From contig CAUYUJ010022392.1 of NCBI GenBank assembly GCA_963575745.1, forward strand, positions 1,340,215 to 1,404,214: a stretch of DNA of 64,000 nucleotides, written 5' to 3'. Position 1 is the first letter of the stretch. Every line of letters starts with the position of its first letter. Shown here piece by piece: positions 22,413 through 32,933 of this stretch. The notes beneath the pieces were generated by a model, which worked only from the letters and a program-made list of their open reading frames with translations, ran no database searches and had not been told where the DNA came from. Source of the stretch: Prorocentrum cordatum. Taxonomy: Eukaryota > Sar > Dinophyceae > Prorocentrales > Prorocentraceae. The position numbers and the translations under genes were made by a program.

Positions 22413-23214
22413 GGGATGGGGGGGGTGATCCCTGGCCATGGCCCAGCTGCGAAAAAGAGAGCTTCTCAACGTGGGCTTATCTCTCGACGCGTCTCGAGGC
22501 GATCTTCTGGGAAGGGGGGGCTCCCTGGCCGTGGCTGCCGCAGCAGAGGTGGACTGTGACTGCCGCAGCGGAGGTGGGCCTTCTGGACGAAACATACGGC
22601 GCGGAGGGAAGGCGGTGGGATTCTCGGGGGCGCGCAAACATGGATCGGGGGACGTGCCCTCCCCAAAATGCGGCCAATGCCGCCTCGCTCCGCGGCGGAA
22701 ATCCGCGATTTCCCATGGGAACGGGACCCGTCGCTAATCCGCGCCCCCTTGATCCATGTTTGCGATCGCCTGAGATTCGGTCGCGCCGGAAGCGCGGGGT
22801 ACGCATCTCTCTCGGGGGTGTCAACTAGCACCCGCAAAATCCCCGTCGAACTGTCTTTCGCGGGACACCGTGCCTCTGCTCTCATCTGCGACCCGTCCGC
22901 CAGTTGCTCCCATGAAAAGACACCTCTTCTTAACCGTTCTAATCTGGAGAAATGCGGGTGGCGGCAAGAGGGAAGTCAGAGCGAGCAGGGGAAGACGAAC
23001 GAACATAACATGGCTGAATTGGAAGGGGTGTGGTCAGACGGCGGCCGAAACGGGAGGGGAGGGGCAGACAGGCAGGGATGGAATCCTGCCAGCCCTCTGG
23101 GCGTCGGTGGTTTAGGGCGTTTCCTCTTCCACCCCTCCTTCTTCCCCTTCGGGGAGGGGTTTATCACGGTTCCCTATTAATAGACCCCCCTTCCCCAAGC
23201 GACTGGGAGCCAAC
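22413..23214. other. No gene seen
   Basis: GC-rich flank between the SL relic and the repeat module. Open frames on both strands lack domains. No promoter motif could be identified. Confidence 0.5.
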
Positions 23215-23720
23215 CCAGGTCCATGCGGGCCCCCCACCACCATCCCTTGTAAAAAACAATACAAGCACACTCTGCCCCCACCATCCCTCGTAAACAACAA
23301 TGCAAAACACACTCTGCCTCCAAATTCAGAGCATGCGCAGCGAACCCGATGCGGCCGCCCCCCGCCATCCCTGTCAAAAAACAATATAGAATACACTTGG
23401 CGGCGGCGGCGGATGCGGCGGCTGCGGCGGGGGCAGCGGCTGCGGCGGTGGCGGCGGGAGCGCGGCGGCGGCGGCGGCGGCGGCGGGCAGCGCGGCGGCG
23501 GCGGCGGCGGCGGCGGACAGCGGCGGCGGCTGCGGCGGCGGCGCGGCGCCGACGGCGGATTGGCCCCCAGTAGCTGGCCATCCACAGACGACTGCTGCAT
23601 ATGCTGCGGCTCGGGCCAGGCTCGGGTGCTACGTATGTGTTGGGAGGGCGGGTGGGAGTGAGCGAGACGGCTTTGCGGGCGGGGAGGGCGTCTTGATCAC
23701 TGTTCCCTATCAATATACAC
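23215..23720. repeat. GGC-rich module, copy A
   Basis: Contains a short tandem unit (caatacaa..cacactctgc near 23250 and 23300), 'gagcatgcgcagcgaacccg' (23330-23349), a GGC/GCGGC array (23399-23555) and a tail with 'gacgactgctgcatatgctg' ending in 'gagtgagcgagacggctt'. The whole order recurs at 25480-25960, so the two modules bracket the compound cassette between them. Confidence 0.85.
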
Positions 23721-23788
23721 CCCCTCCCCCAAGCGACTGGGAGCCAACCCAGGTCCATGCGGCCCCCCCACCATCCCTTGTAAAAATT

Positions 23789-24869
23789 GTCCCGGCAAAG
23801 CAACCTAACAGCGATGTGTAGAAGCATATCTGGAAGCACTGCCCCTTAAGATTTAGGTGAGAATCCAGGTAGAATTCTGCTGTTCTCGCAGTCGCAGCCT
23901 CAGCCTGCCTCGGCTTGCCGCGGCCTCAGCCTCAGCCTGCCTCGGCCTCAGCCTCAGCCTCAGCCTGCCTCAGCCTCAGCCTCAGCCTCAGCCTGCCTCA
24001 GCCTCAGCCTGAATCAGCCTCAGCCTCAGCCTGCCTCAGCCGCAGCTTGTCTCAGCCACAGCCTCAGCCTCAGCCTCAGCCTGCCTCAGCTTCAGCCTCA
24101 GCCTCAGCCTGCCTCGGCTTGCCTCGGCCTCAGCCTCAGCCTGCCTCGGCCTCAGCCTCAGCCTCAGCCTGCCTCAGCCTCAGCCTCAGCCTGCCTCAGC
24201 CTCAGCCTGCATCAGCCTCAGCCTCAGCCTGCCTCAGCCGCAGCCCTCAGCCACAGCCTCAGCCTCAGCCTCAGCCTGCCTCAGCTTCAGCCTCAGCCTC
24301 AGCCTGCCTTTGCCTCAGCCTCAGCCTCAGCCTGCCTCGGCCTCAGCCTCAGCCTCAGCCTGCCTCAGCATCAGCGTCAGCCTCTCAGCCTCAGCCTCAG
24401 CCTCAGCCTCAGCCTCAGCCTCAGCCTCAGCCTCAGCCTCAGCCTCAGCCTCAGCCTGCCTCAGCTTCAGCCTCAGCCTCAGCCTGCTTGGGCTTGCCTC
24501 GGCCTCAGCCTCAGCCTGCCTCGGCCTCAGCCTCAGCCTCAGCCTGCCTCAGCCTCAGCCTCAGCCTGCCTCAGCCTCAGCCTGCATCAGCCTCAGCCTC
24601 AGCCTGCCTCAGCCGCAGCTTGCCTCAGCCTCAGCCACAGCCTCAGCCTCAGCCTCAGCCTGCCTCAGCTTCAGCCTCAGCCTCAGCCTGCCTCGGCTTG
24701 CCTCAGCCTCAGCCTCAGCTTACCCCGGCCTCAGCCTCAGCCTCAGCCTGCCTCAGCCTCAGCGTCAGCGTCTCAGCCTCAGCCTGCATCAGCCTCAGCC
24801 TCGGCCTCAGCCTGCCTCGGCCTCAGCCTCAGCCTCCCTCAGCCTCAGCCTGCCTCAGCCTCAGCCTCA
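23789..24869. repeat. Compound cassette copy 2: leader plus long GCCTCA array
   Basis: The leader (23789-23895) is close to identical to 2436-2540. It runs into nearly 1 kb of GCCTCA with higher-order structure: a recurring block 'gcctgcctcagcttcagcct', followed by 'cggcttgcctcggcctcagc', is spaced a few hundred bases apart. Frames through it are open for up to 674 codons solely because the hexamer lacks stop codons. Confidence 0.92.
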
Positions 24870-25370
24870 CAGTTGGCTCCGGGCAATCAAAATGTGGCCT
24901 GGGAATGATGTTCTGGGAACACGAAGAACACGAAGTGGCCTACAGTTGGCTCTGGGCATTCAAAATGTGGCCCGGGAATGGTGTTCTGGGAACACTGGGA
25001 AGAAGACACGAAGTGGCCTACAGTTGGCTCCGGGCATTCAAAATGTGGCCCGGGAATGGAGTTCTGGGAACACGAAGAACACGAAGTGGCCTACAGTTGG
25101 CTCCGGGCATTCAAAATGTGGCCCGGGAATGGAGTTCTGGGAAGTCGAAGAGCACGAAGTGGCCTACAGTTGGCTCCGGGCATCCAAAATGTGGCCCGGG
25201 AATGGAGTTCTGGGAAGTCGAAGAGCACGAAGTGGCCTACAGTTGGCTCCGGGCATCCAAAATGTGGCCCGGGAATGGAGTTCTGGGAAGTCGAAGAGCA
25301 CGAAGTGGCCTACAGTTGGCTCCGGGCATCCAAAATGTACGCCGGGAATGGAGTTCTGGGAGCGCCAAGA
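24870..25370. repeat. 72-bp tandem repeat, long array (cassette copy 2)
   Basis: Seven copies, with cagttggctc at 24870, 24942, 25021, 25096, 25168, 25240 and 25312; three spacings deviate from 72 bp through small indels. The last units are almost identical, which implies recent homogenisation. Same unit as 2926-3072. No spacers, so not a CRISPR array. Confidence 0.92.
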
Positions 25371-25479
25371 GCGATTTTGCGAGGATGTCCCGGGCGATTT
25401 GGGCTTCGGCGGCAGCCGCCCCGGGTCCCACCCCGACCCCCCTGAGGAGTCATGATGCTCTACACACCTATCAGTCTTT

Positions 25480-25707
25480 GCTGTTAGGTAACAACAATAC
25501 AAAACACACTCTGCCCCCACCATCCTTTGCAACAACCAATACAAATCACACTCTACCTCCAAATTCGGAGCATGCGCAGCGAACCCGATGCGGCCTCCTC
25601 CTCCCACCAGCCCTGTCCCAAAAAGAAAAAACAATGCAGGGTACACTTGGCGGCGGCGGCGGCGCCGCGGCGGCTGCGGCGGGGGCAACGGCTGCGGTTT
25701 CTGCGGC

Positions 25708-25749
<42 letters not shown>

Positions 25750-25960
25750 AGCGGGCGGCGCGGTGGCGGCGGCGGCGGCGGACAGCGGCGGCGGCGGCGC
25801 GGCAGCGGCGGCGGCGGACAGCGGCGGCGGCGGCGGATGCGCCCCCAGTAGCTGCCCATTCCAAGACGACTGCTGCATATGCTGCAGCTCGGGCCAATCT
25901 CGGGTGCTACCTCTGTGTTGGGAGGGCGGGTGGGAGTGAGCGAGACGGCTTGCGGGCGGG
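25480..25960. repeat. GGC-rich module, copy B
   Basis: Repeat of 23215-23720 in the same orientation, including the 'gagcatgcgcagcgaacccg' box (25568-25587), a longer GGC array (25648-25835) and the 'gacgactgctgcatatgctg' tail. The copies differ by array length and point changes. Confidence 0.85.
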
Positions 25961-26159
25961 GAGGGAGACTCTTGACCCCTCCCCCTACCCCCACCCCATG
26001 GACCTGGACAGGGGGTTCCACGAGTCGTCGGAGCGTCCGAAACGGTCTCGGCGAGGAAGCCAACATCACTGATGTTACTAATGTTTTGGCCCCATTTTGG
26101 CGTTCTGGGGGGGCGACGCTAATTAATGTTCCCCTCTTGTTTGATCGATCTCCTCCGAG

Positions 26160-26785
26160 ATGGCCCCAAAAACGCTCTCAAGGCTCCTAAAGGTGCCCCA
26201 AAAGGGCCCCAAAAGGTGGCCAGGAGGCCCTAAGAGGCCCCCAGGATGCCCACAAAAAGCTCCCAAGAGAACCCCAAGAGGTCCCAAGAGGCCCCCCAGA
26301 GGCACCCAAGACGCTCTAAGAGGCCTCGGCGAGAATGCTAAAACCATTGAGTTTACGTAGGTTTTGACAACATGTTGGCCTCCTGGGTGTGGGGGGCACT
26401 GGTTACGATGACTCCATGAGCGCCTGGGAGAGCCCAAGATGACCTCCAAGATGGTTCAAGATATCCCAAAATGCCTCAAGATGGCTCTCACGATGCTCCA
26501 AGACGCCCCAAGACCGCTCCAAAACGGCTCCAAGTGGCCAACGAGCTCCCCCAGGAGGCCCCGAAGAGGCCCAAATTATTCTAAATCCTTGGAAAAATCA
26601 GTCCAAAAGCGCCCAGGAGGCCCCAGGAGGCCCCAACTGGCGCCGAAGAGGCCTCCAACAGGCTCCCAACAGACCACCCCCAAGAGGCCTCAAGAAGCAA
26701 TCGAGGCACCCAAGACGCTCTAAGAGGCGCCCGGGACCGCCAAGAGGACCCCAAGACGCTCCAAGAGGCCTCCTCTCGGGGGGCC
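26160..26785. repeat. CCCCAAGAGG-type degenerate repeat, block 3
   Basis: About 600 bp dominated by CCCCAAGAGG/CCAAGACG words. A less repetitive patch (26340-26440) divides it into two sub-blocks. No ends with inverted repeats were found. Confidence 0.75.
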
Positions 26786-27270
26786 CTTCCTCTGCGTGCT
26801 GCCCACTTCCCTGATCGAGGCAATTCCTCTGGGCATCGTTTCTGGATGGGCTGGTGGGTTTAGTCTTTTGTCGCAACCGCAAGCGAAAGCGCAGGCGGCG
26901 AGTAACGGACTGGTGAAGTTACGCATTTTTTTATCTGCGGCTCCAAGGACGATTCCAGAGAGCGGGTCGTAGCAAGCTTGGGGCGACAAGCAAGATAATT
27001 GCCAGCGGGCCAGAAGCCAACGCCGGAATGCACATGCGAGGAACAAAATGAACCTGATTAAGCCGAACATTGACGGCAGCAGACACGAAGGCCAGCGGAA
27101 GGTCGCACAGTGGCGCCAGCTCCCGAGGCGCAGGCCTGCGAAAGGGCAGGGCACAGCGGGCAGCTGAGAGCCCAAGAAGAAGCACCGCCAAACGCGATGG
27201 GAGCATAGGCGAGGCAACAGGGGGGGGAAAGCGAAAGAAAGGGGGGGAAGACGGGGGGAGCAAGGAAGCC
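26786..27270. other. No gene seen; 3' side of the giant element
   Basis: Mixed sequence. The 3' boundary of the minus-strand element must lie in or near this stretch, but no poly(A), tandem tail or target duplication could be recognised to place it. Confidence 0.4.
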
Positions 27271-28660
27271 TCACTCACTGAGCACCTCATGTGCTCGAAG
27301 GCTGGCCGACGCTGAATCAGGCGCCAACAGACCTGTCGTGAGCCCCGGGTGGTAACACCTTGCGTCAGTGGAAGGGTGGAACGTCACGCGTGACCATGGC
27401 GTCACCACCAGACAGACAGCCAGTTGGGCCGCCGGTGGGAGAAAGCGAATGAGAGCCGCCTGGCCGCCTTGCATCACTGGCGTCTGCAAGCAACGAGCCC
27501 TCCAGAGGAAGTCGATGTCGCTGGCATAGCTGGAAGCACGACGCCTGTCCTGTGAGCACGTCCCAGCCAGAAAGGCACCCCAGGTACTGAAAGCCAGTGC
27601 ACGGCCCACCTGCCAGTGCCCCAATGGGCGCACCCTGCTGCGTGAGAACGAACACATCGGGACGTGCGCAGGCGTTGCACTGTTGGGGGGGAAAGCCGAC
27701 AGGCGCGCCCGGCACCACAGTGGGCATGGAGGAAGGGGGGGAGGCGCAGCCGATAGCCGCAAATCAAGTGAATACAATGGAGGAGAGGAGGTGAGCCATG
27801 TGGCGACACAGACTGTCGAGGACCCAACATAGCGTTCCAGGAATGTGGACAGGGGGGAAAGGCGCCCGCCTGCAGGGGGGAACGACACCACCAAAGCGAG
27901 GTCGCCATACGTCGGGTGCGCGGTCGCGTGGAGCGCATGGGGTGGGCCTTCGGCCTGCGGCCCCAGCCATCCAGAGTGAGTGCCCAGGCGGGCGAGACGG
28001 GCCCGTGTCCGCGTCAACAGGGCCAAAGTGAACCGCGGGCGGGGATCATTTCAGCCGGTACCACACGTACTATAAACCCACAATACACCGTGGGAGTCTA
28101 AACGCAGTGCGGTGAAAGAGGTGCACCTCATCCCCAGGAGGTGGCACAAGTGTATTAAGGCCAAAGCCTGTCACTGCGGTGAAACCAGCCCCCGTCGTGA
28201 AGGAGCCACCCCGTTGGCGGTGGCCCGTGGGGGCAGCTGTCAGTGTAGTCTTCCGCCCCCACCATATGCGTGCCTGTGTGCAGCAAAGGGGCGGTTGAGG
28301 ACCATTGGGCTGCCGACCCATAGGCCTCCGTTTGGCGCAGAAGGGCCCCATATGGCCCACAGCGTCAGCGCGATGGAGACCACGTTGTATAGGGAGGTGG
28401 ATGCTGTCCCCAGCTGTCCGAGGTCATTGTTATCCAGAAAGCATGGGTTGCGTTCCGAGACGGGCTAAGCAGCGACCCTGAGTGTTGTCATGGGGGGAAA
28501 AGTGGCTTGAGCCGCAGACGAGCTTCGTAGGGCGGCCCCTGAGAGAGCAGGGAAGGGCAATAACAGGTAGGACGGAGATGGAGCCCGAGCCGACTGTACC
28601 CCGACAGGGGGGCTGCCTCCCTGGGCTGGGGGGAAAGGGAGGAGACCCGGTACCTGCTGG
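27271..28660 (-). pseudogene. Unassigned 3'-most frames of the giant element
   Basis: Overlapping minus-strand frames. The most protein-like starts just after a copy of the recurring CTATCGGC/polypyrimidine motif, with an ATG at 27727, and contains FPPQQCNACARPDVFVLTQQ and PCTGFQYLGCLSGWDVLTGQ. A longer competing frame (28026-27271) is L/S/P-rich. No domain recognised. Base composition and strand match the rest of the element, which is the only reason to include it. Confidence 0.35.
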
Positions 28661-28675
28661 ATAGACCAGCCGAGC

Positions 28676-29594
28676 TCACTTGCGGGCAGAGTCCCATCCA
28701 CGGTGTCGTTTGTCAGCATAGTGAGCGTCACATCTGGGGGAAGTCCGTTTCCCCCTGGCCCTCCAGTCTGTGCCGGCCGGCCCACGTGTCCTGCTGGTGG
28801 TCCCACCCGTCCCAGGACTGCCATGAATCCCATGGGGCGGCTGATCCGGATGCGCCTGTCTGTGTGGCAACTCTGTAGTCGGTGCACTGCGGGGGGGAAC
28901 ATGTGGCCTCTTTTGGTTCGCTAGCCCACGGGTTCCGGCGACCACCTCCGATGGGCCCACCTGGGCCAACTGCCTGCGCGGCGCCGTTGTCGCCGGCGGG
29001 CAGCGGGGGGAACCTGGCGCAACATTGCTTTCGTCAGCCCATGGGTTCCAGCGACCGCCTCCAATGGGACCTTCGGGGGTACGGATTTTCGTGTCGCGCT
29101 GTAAAAGCCTGCGCTGCTTGTCCATAACGGTTGGCCATTCAACGTGGAGCTGATGCTCATCGTCCATCTTGTAGGCGTCGAAGCCTGCTTTGTTCCATAC
29201 CTGAACGAATTCTTCCTGGGGTCGGACTTGATGTTGACCCAGGTGCTCCCTTGCTTAGTGCCTGCCTTGCGAACCCAGGCGGTCCAGATCCCGTTGAATG
29301 CGCCTCCCAGCGTCTTCTGCAGTCTGATGATCTTGTCTGGTGCTGGCTCGTCCTTGGTAGTATCTGCTTCGTTGATTGGCCGCAGGTACATGGGGAGGCC
29401 CCCCATGGGGTCATCTGGGCGCGCTGGTGGGAGGGTTGCTGACTGAGGGTCGCGCCCTCGACCTGCGTTGCGATGCTGCCTGGGTGAGCTGTGTGGCGGG
29501 GGGACGGCGCGGCCAGATGAGGCGTCTTCGGGAATTGAGGGTGGTCGGCGCCCTGTCTTGTTCTCAACTAGCCTTAGCTTCCTGCCGTCGCTGA
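28676..29594 (-). pseudogene. Unassigned frame with WNPWADE-type tandem repeat
   Basis: Two frames join at a CCCC run near 29210. The upstream frame gives LRPINEADTTKDEPAPDKII and LGGAFNGIWTAWVRKAG. The downstream frame gives EEFVQVWNKAGFDAYKMDDE, then PIGGGRWNPWADESNV and the related PSEVVAGTRGLANQKR, a tandem duplication of about 117 bp (28920-28960 against 29035-29075). It is coding-like, with aromatic and acidic residues in plausible order, but no family is recognised. Confidence 0.4.
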
Positions 29595-29637
29595 CTGCGT
29601 CCTTGAATGTACGAGCGCATGCACGAGCGCATGGCGC

Positions 29638-30885
29638 TCAGGCTGCTGAGTCGGCCCTCTGGGGGAGTTGAGACCACAGGAGCGGCGGACTGTGGGGAGC
29701 CTCACGGTTGCTCGGTTCTGGGATGTCAGCCTCGTCTACCTGGTGTGCGGGGCTGGCTTGAGCCTCGCAGTCTGTCCTGTCTGGTGGGTTTCCCTGGGCC
29801 TGGCCTTTTGATTCGGATCCCTTGTTGGACTCATCCCAGTCAACTTCATACTCGCCGCTGCCGCTTCCATACTTGTATGGGGACGGCGCGTCTCCTGCGT
29901 CTCCGTCGGACTGGCCTGGCGCGGCAAGTTGCTGGGGAGAAGCGTGGCCAGATGCGCGCTGAGTGGTGGGGCCTGCTGGTGCCACCAGGGGCTTGTTGAG
30001 CCAGGTGGCTGTGGGTGATCCTCCTTCCTCAGCGCCACTGGTCTTTGCAACCTTGGGTTGACCGGCGAGGAGCTCTATCGTTCCTCCTGCAAGGTCATCC
30101 CCCGTTCGTGATAGAAAGAGGGTTAGCGTGTGCATCGGCTGCCGCTGGGGGCACTGTCTTTTCCCATGGTCGAGTCTGTCTGCAAAGCACCTCCATTCCT
30201 CCTGGTACTTCGGGTTGCTCTCCACTAGGTGTGTGACAACCCTGGCTGCCGCGGCCCTCTGCCCGTCCCAGGGGATGTGCGGGGGGTGCCCGTTCCTGGG
30301 TATCTCGCCCCCGTAGATAGTATCCAGGAAGAGCACCAGGTGATCGAAAGACCACCCCGACTCGTGGGTTACTTCGCCCACAATGCCCCTTCCCAAGCGC
30401 TGTGCGTGCGCCGCCCAGAGGGAGTAGACCGTGTGACTCCACCCAATCAGAAACTTTACCAACTCGCGGACGGGGCCTCTCGACTGATCCCCAGCAAGAC
30501 GGTGGGTGGAGTATGCGGGTAGAGGCGGTGCAGCAGGCGGTGGAAGATCTGGAAGTGAGTAGCTGCGGGCAACTTCTCCGGCTGGGGCCCCTTGTGGTCG
30601 CGGAGTGGGTGTTGGTCGGCCGTCGACTGTTGTAGTTGGTGCGTTGGAGCCTGCGGCCGGCGCTCGGCTGTTTGGGGAGAGGTGCGTTGACCTGTCGTAG
30701 ACGCCCCACTCCTCTGTGATCTCGCTCATGGCTGGCCTCTTGGTGGGGGAGGCTGGGTGTATCTCGCTGGAGCATTGGTCCAGCATTCGATCGAGGGCGC
30801 CGGGGGCAATGTCCCAGATGTGAGCCAGGCACCTCCTGCAAGCCCAGCCAGCGTTCCACTGCCTTTTGATCCACAACAATGGCAT
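29638..30885 (-). pseudogene. Unassigned 415-codon frame of the giant element
   Basis: Open without interruption for 415 codons, starting MPLLWIKRQWNAGWACRRCL (a CXXC pair). It has a P/T-rich stretch, a more ordered central part (VRELVKFLIGWSHTVYSLWA, SGWSFDHLVLFLDTIYGGEI, QEEWRCFADRLDHGKRQC) and an acidic, glycine-rich C-terminal third (GSGSGEYEVDWDESNKG). The central part looks like a folded helical domain, but I cannot name it. Confidence 0.45.
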
Positions 30886-30916
30886 TGCGTCCCACGATGG
30901 GAGGCCTGTCTGCTCG

Positions 30917-32116
30917 CTACAGTCTGCATCCGCCTCTGCGCGCCATATGAAGCCACCCAGGGCTGGCGCGCCTGGCGACCACTCTATCTAGCAGGGGGGA
31001 ACAGGGGGGACAGGTGTCACAAGTGGCCGAGTACAGTTTGGTTAGGCGCACCTCGGTGCCGAACCTGCCGTCGGTGAGCCTGCGTGGTGGGAGTGTGGTG
31101 CCTGCGCTGGCCGGTCGGAACTGGCGTGGCGTGCGTAGGACGAGCTCCTTCAGAGAAGTTGGGGCTGGGGCGTCGGATGGCAGCCTGAACCCCAGCGGCA
31201 GTCTGGACAGAGAGGGGAGTGTCCTGGCCCTTTTGCGTGCACGGTTTTCGTCCAGTCTGCGCTTGTGTTCTTGTGATAGCCACTGCATGGATTTCCTGCT
31301 GCTGCGCTCTGTTGCGCTGGGTTCGGGAACGTGTATCCCCTTCCTTTCCAGAGAGCTGACCCAGCATTGTTCGCAGAGCCATCTGCAATTCTTTCCCTCC
31401 GCGTACGCCTGCGCCCGGTTCTGGGCTAGCAGCTCCCGAGTGTCGTCGTCTTCCCAAGTGCATGCTGTTCCATGTAGTCCAGTGCTGGTGCATCCGTCGC
31501 AGTTGTAGGTGGCATCCTTCTGCAGCCTGCAGAAGCGTTCGTCTCGGACGACTGGGGGGGACAGTGTTGTTCCTGGGGCCGGGGAGGCCAGGATGCCCTC
31601 GTCAAGACGGTGGTTGGAGATTGCTACCCCGCCCCCAATGTACTGGAGGTCGTCCATGGTGCGTGGGCTGCCGAGTCCCACCTCTGACCCCGCCAAGGCC
31701 ATGTGCAATTGGCAGATGGAACAGTCTCCAATGCTTAGCTGCTTGACGTCGGCAGGCCGGACTATTGTCTCCAGCACGCGCAGGGGGGCCTCCAGGGTGC
31801 AGTCGTGCCCCTGCATTCCTGCCCATGTCTTCGGACATTCGCGCATGGCTGCAATCTCGTGGTGATGGGCGTATGTGGCCAACGTGCTAGTGTGGTGTAT
31901 GACCTCCCCTAGTTTGGTGTGGAGGGAGGCAAGGTCCGCGAGCTGGAGCCCCCACGTCTCGGCGAACTGGGTGCGGAACTCTTTGTGTGCCTCCTGCCAC
32001 GGACGGCACAGGCCCATCATGGCCTCAATGATGTCGCCTGTGGCCTCTCGGTACGGGAAGGGCCAGAGTGTAGCGCGAGGCTCGCGTAGCTGCAGCATCA
32101 TCACCACCAGTAGCAC
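30917..32116 (-). pseudogene. Unassigned Cys-rich frame of the giant element
   Basis: A 399-codon frame. A helical N-terminal part (EATGDIIEAMMGLCRPWQEA) precedes a Cys/His-rich middle with DCSICQLH, CDGCTSTGLHGTACTWE and CRWLCEQCW, a pattern compatible with one or more zinc-binding modules. A basic segment follows (HKRRLDENRARKRARTL), and CDTCPPC is near the end. Nucleic-acid binding is a reasonable guess from the composition only. No catalytic motif seen. Confidence 0.45.
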
Positions 32117-32154
32117 TCTGAGCGCGGGGGGATTGAGGGGCAGCCCGTCGTCTC

Positions 32155-32933
32155 CTAATAGGGCTGGCGTTGTCGGTACTGAGCAGGGAGTGAAGGTTCT
32201 TCATTGTGCACCCTGCGGCGTCTGCACCGGCAGGTGGAGCTGCTCCAGGCCGCGGGAAAATGTGGGAGCGTGCTCCGGGGGGTACAACGGCTCGAGGCCT
32301 TGGGGCGGCTGTTGCTCCCAACCATGTGGGGCAGCGCTGGGAGCGAGTCGTATGCGACGCCTAATTGCTTGTCGTGCCACGGCGTACCCAGTCCGAGGAA
32401 CCAGACCAGGCCTGCCCACGTGAGGTGATACACGAGGTTGCTAGCATCGATTCCGACTTCCACATCTAAGCTGTAGCCAAGGTGACTCCAGGCCTTCCTG
32501 TCTAGGCTGCCCGGCTGCCTGGGGGTGGCCCCCGTTTGCCACTGGTGGGGGTGTAGCCCGGACACTGTGTAGAGATGGACAGCCATTGTGGGGGGTCGTC
32601 AACCAACTTCCGTATGCTATCAGAGAAGGCAGCACTCAGCTCGTCCCAAGAGAACTGGGGATCGAGTGGTGCCGCGATACGGTCTGCGAAGCTGCTCTCC
32701 ATTCTGGCTTTGGCTTTCTTGATGGCGTCGTCTAAGCCTTTTATGCTGTCGCCCCCTGTGTGCGTGTGGGAGCGGGGGGAATCCACGCCGTTAGGCCTCG
32801 ATGGGGTCAAATGCCTGATCGATGTGGAGCATGGTTCCCTTGCCCAGGTTGGTCCCCTGGAAGCGGACCCATAGCTTGGCAAGCCTCCTGTACTCGGAGA
32901 GTTCCCTAAGGTGTGCTCCTGTGGCGGTGCCAA
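32155..32933 (-). pseudogene. Unassigned linker after the helicase
   Basis: Two frames. 32760-32540 gives GGDSIKGLDDAIKKAKARM and FSWDELSAAFSDSIRKLVDD. 32586-32290 gives IDASNLVYHLTWAGLVWFLG and LPALPHMVGSNS. Both read as folded-protein text and follow one another with one frame change. Function unknown; possibly the C-terminal extension of the helicase polypeptide. Confidence 0.4.

Noticed and set aside
24870-25370. CRISPR-like array of direct repeats
   Set aside because: The 72-bp units are contiguous without unique spacers, and the genome is eukaryotic.
23915-25939. A 674-codon plus-strand frame
   Set aside because: It runs through GCCTCA, 72-bp and GGC repeats one after another; no domain, and the frame follows from repeat composition.
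28504-28520. cttgagccgcagacgagc as an SL relic
   Set aside because: Only the GGCTCAAG end matches; the 5' half of the SL is not recognisable at any spacing.
29992-30013. SL-like word gttgagccaggtggctgtgg on the plus strand
   Set aside because: Only about 15 of 21 positions match, the terminal G is changed, and it lies inside a continuous open frame rather than before one.
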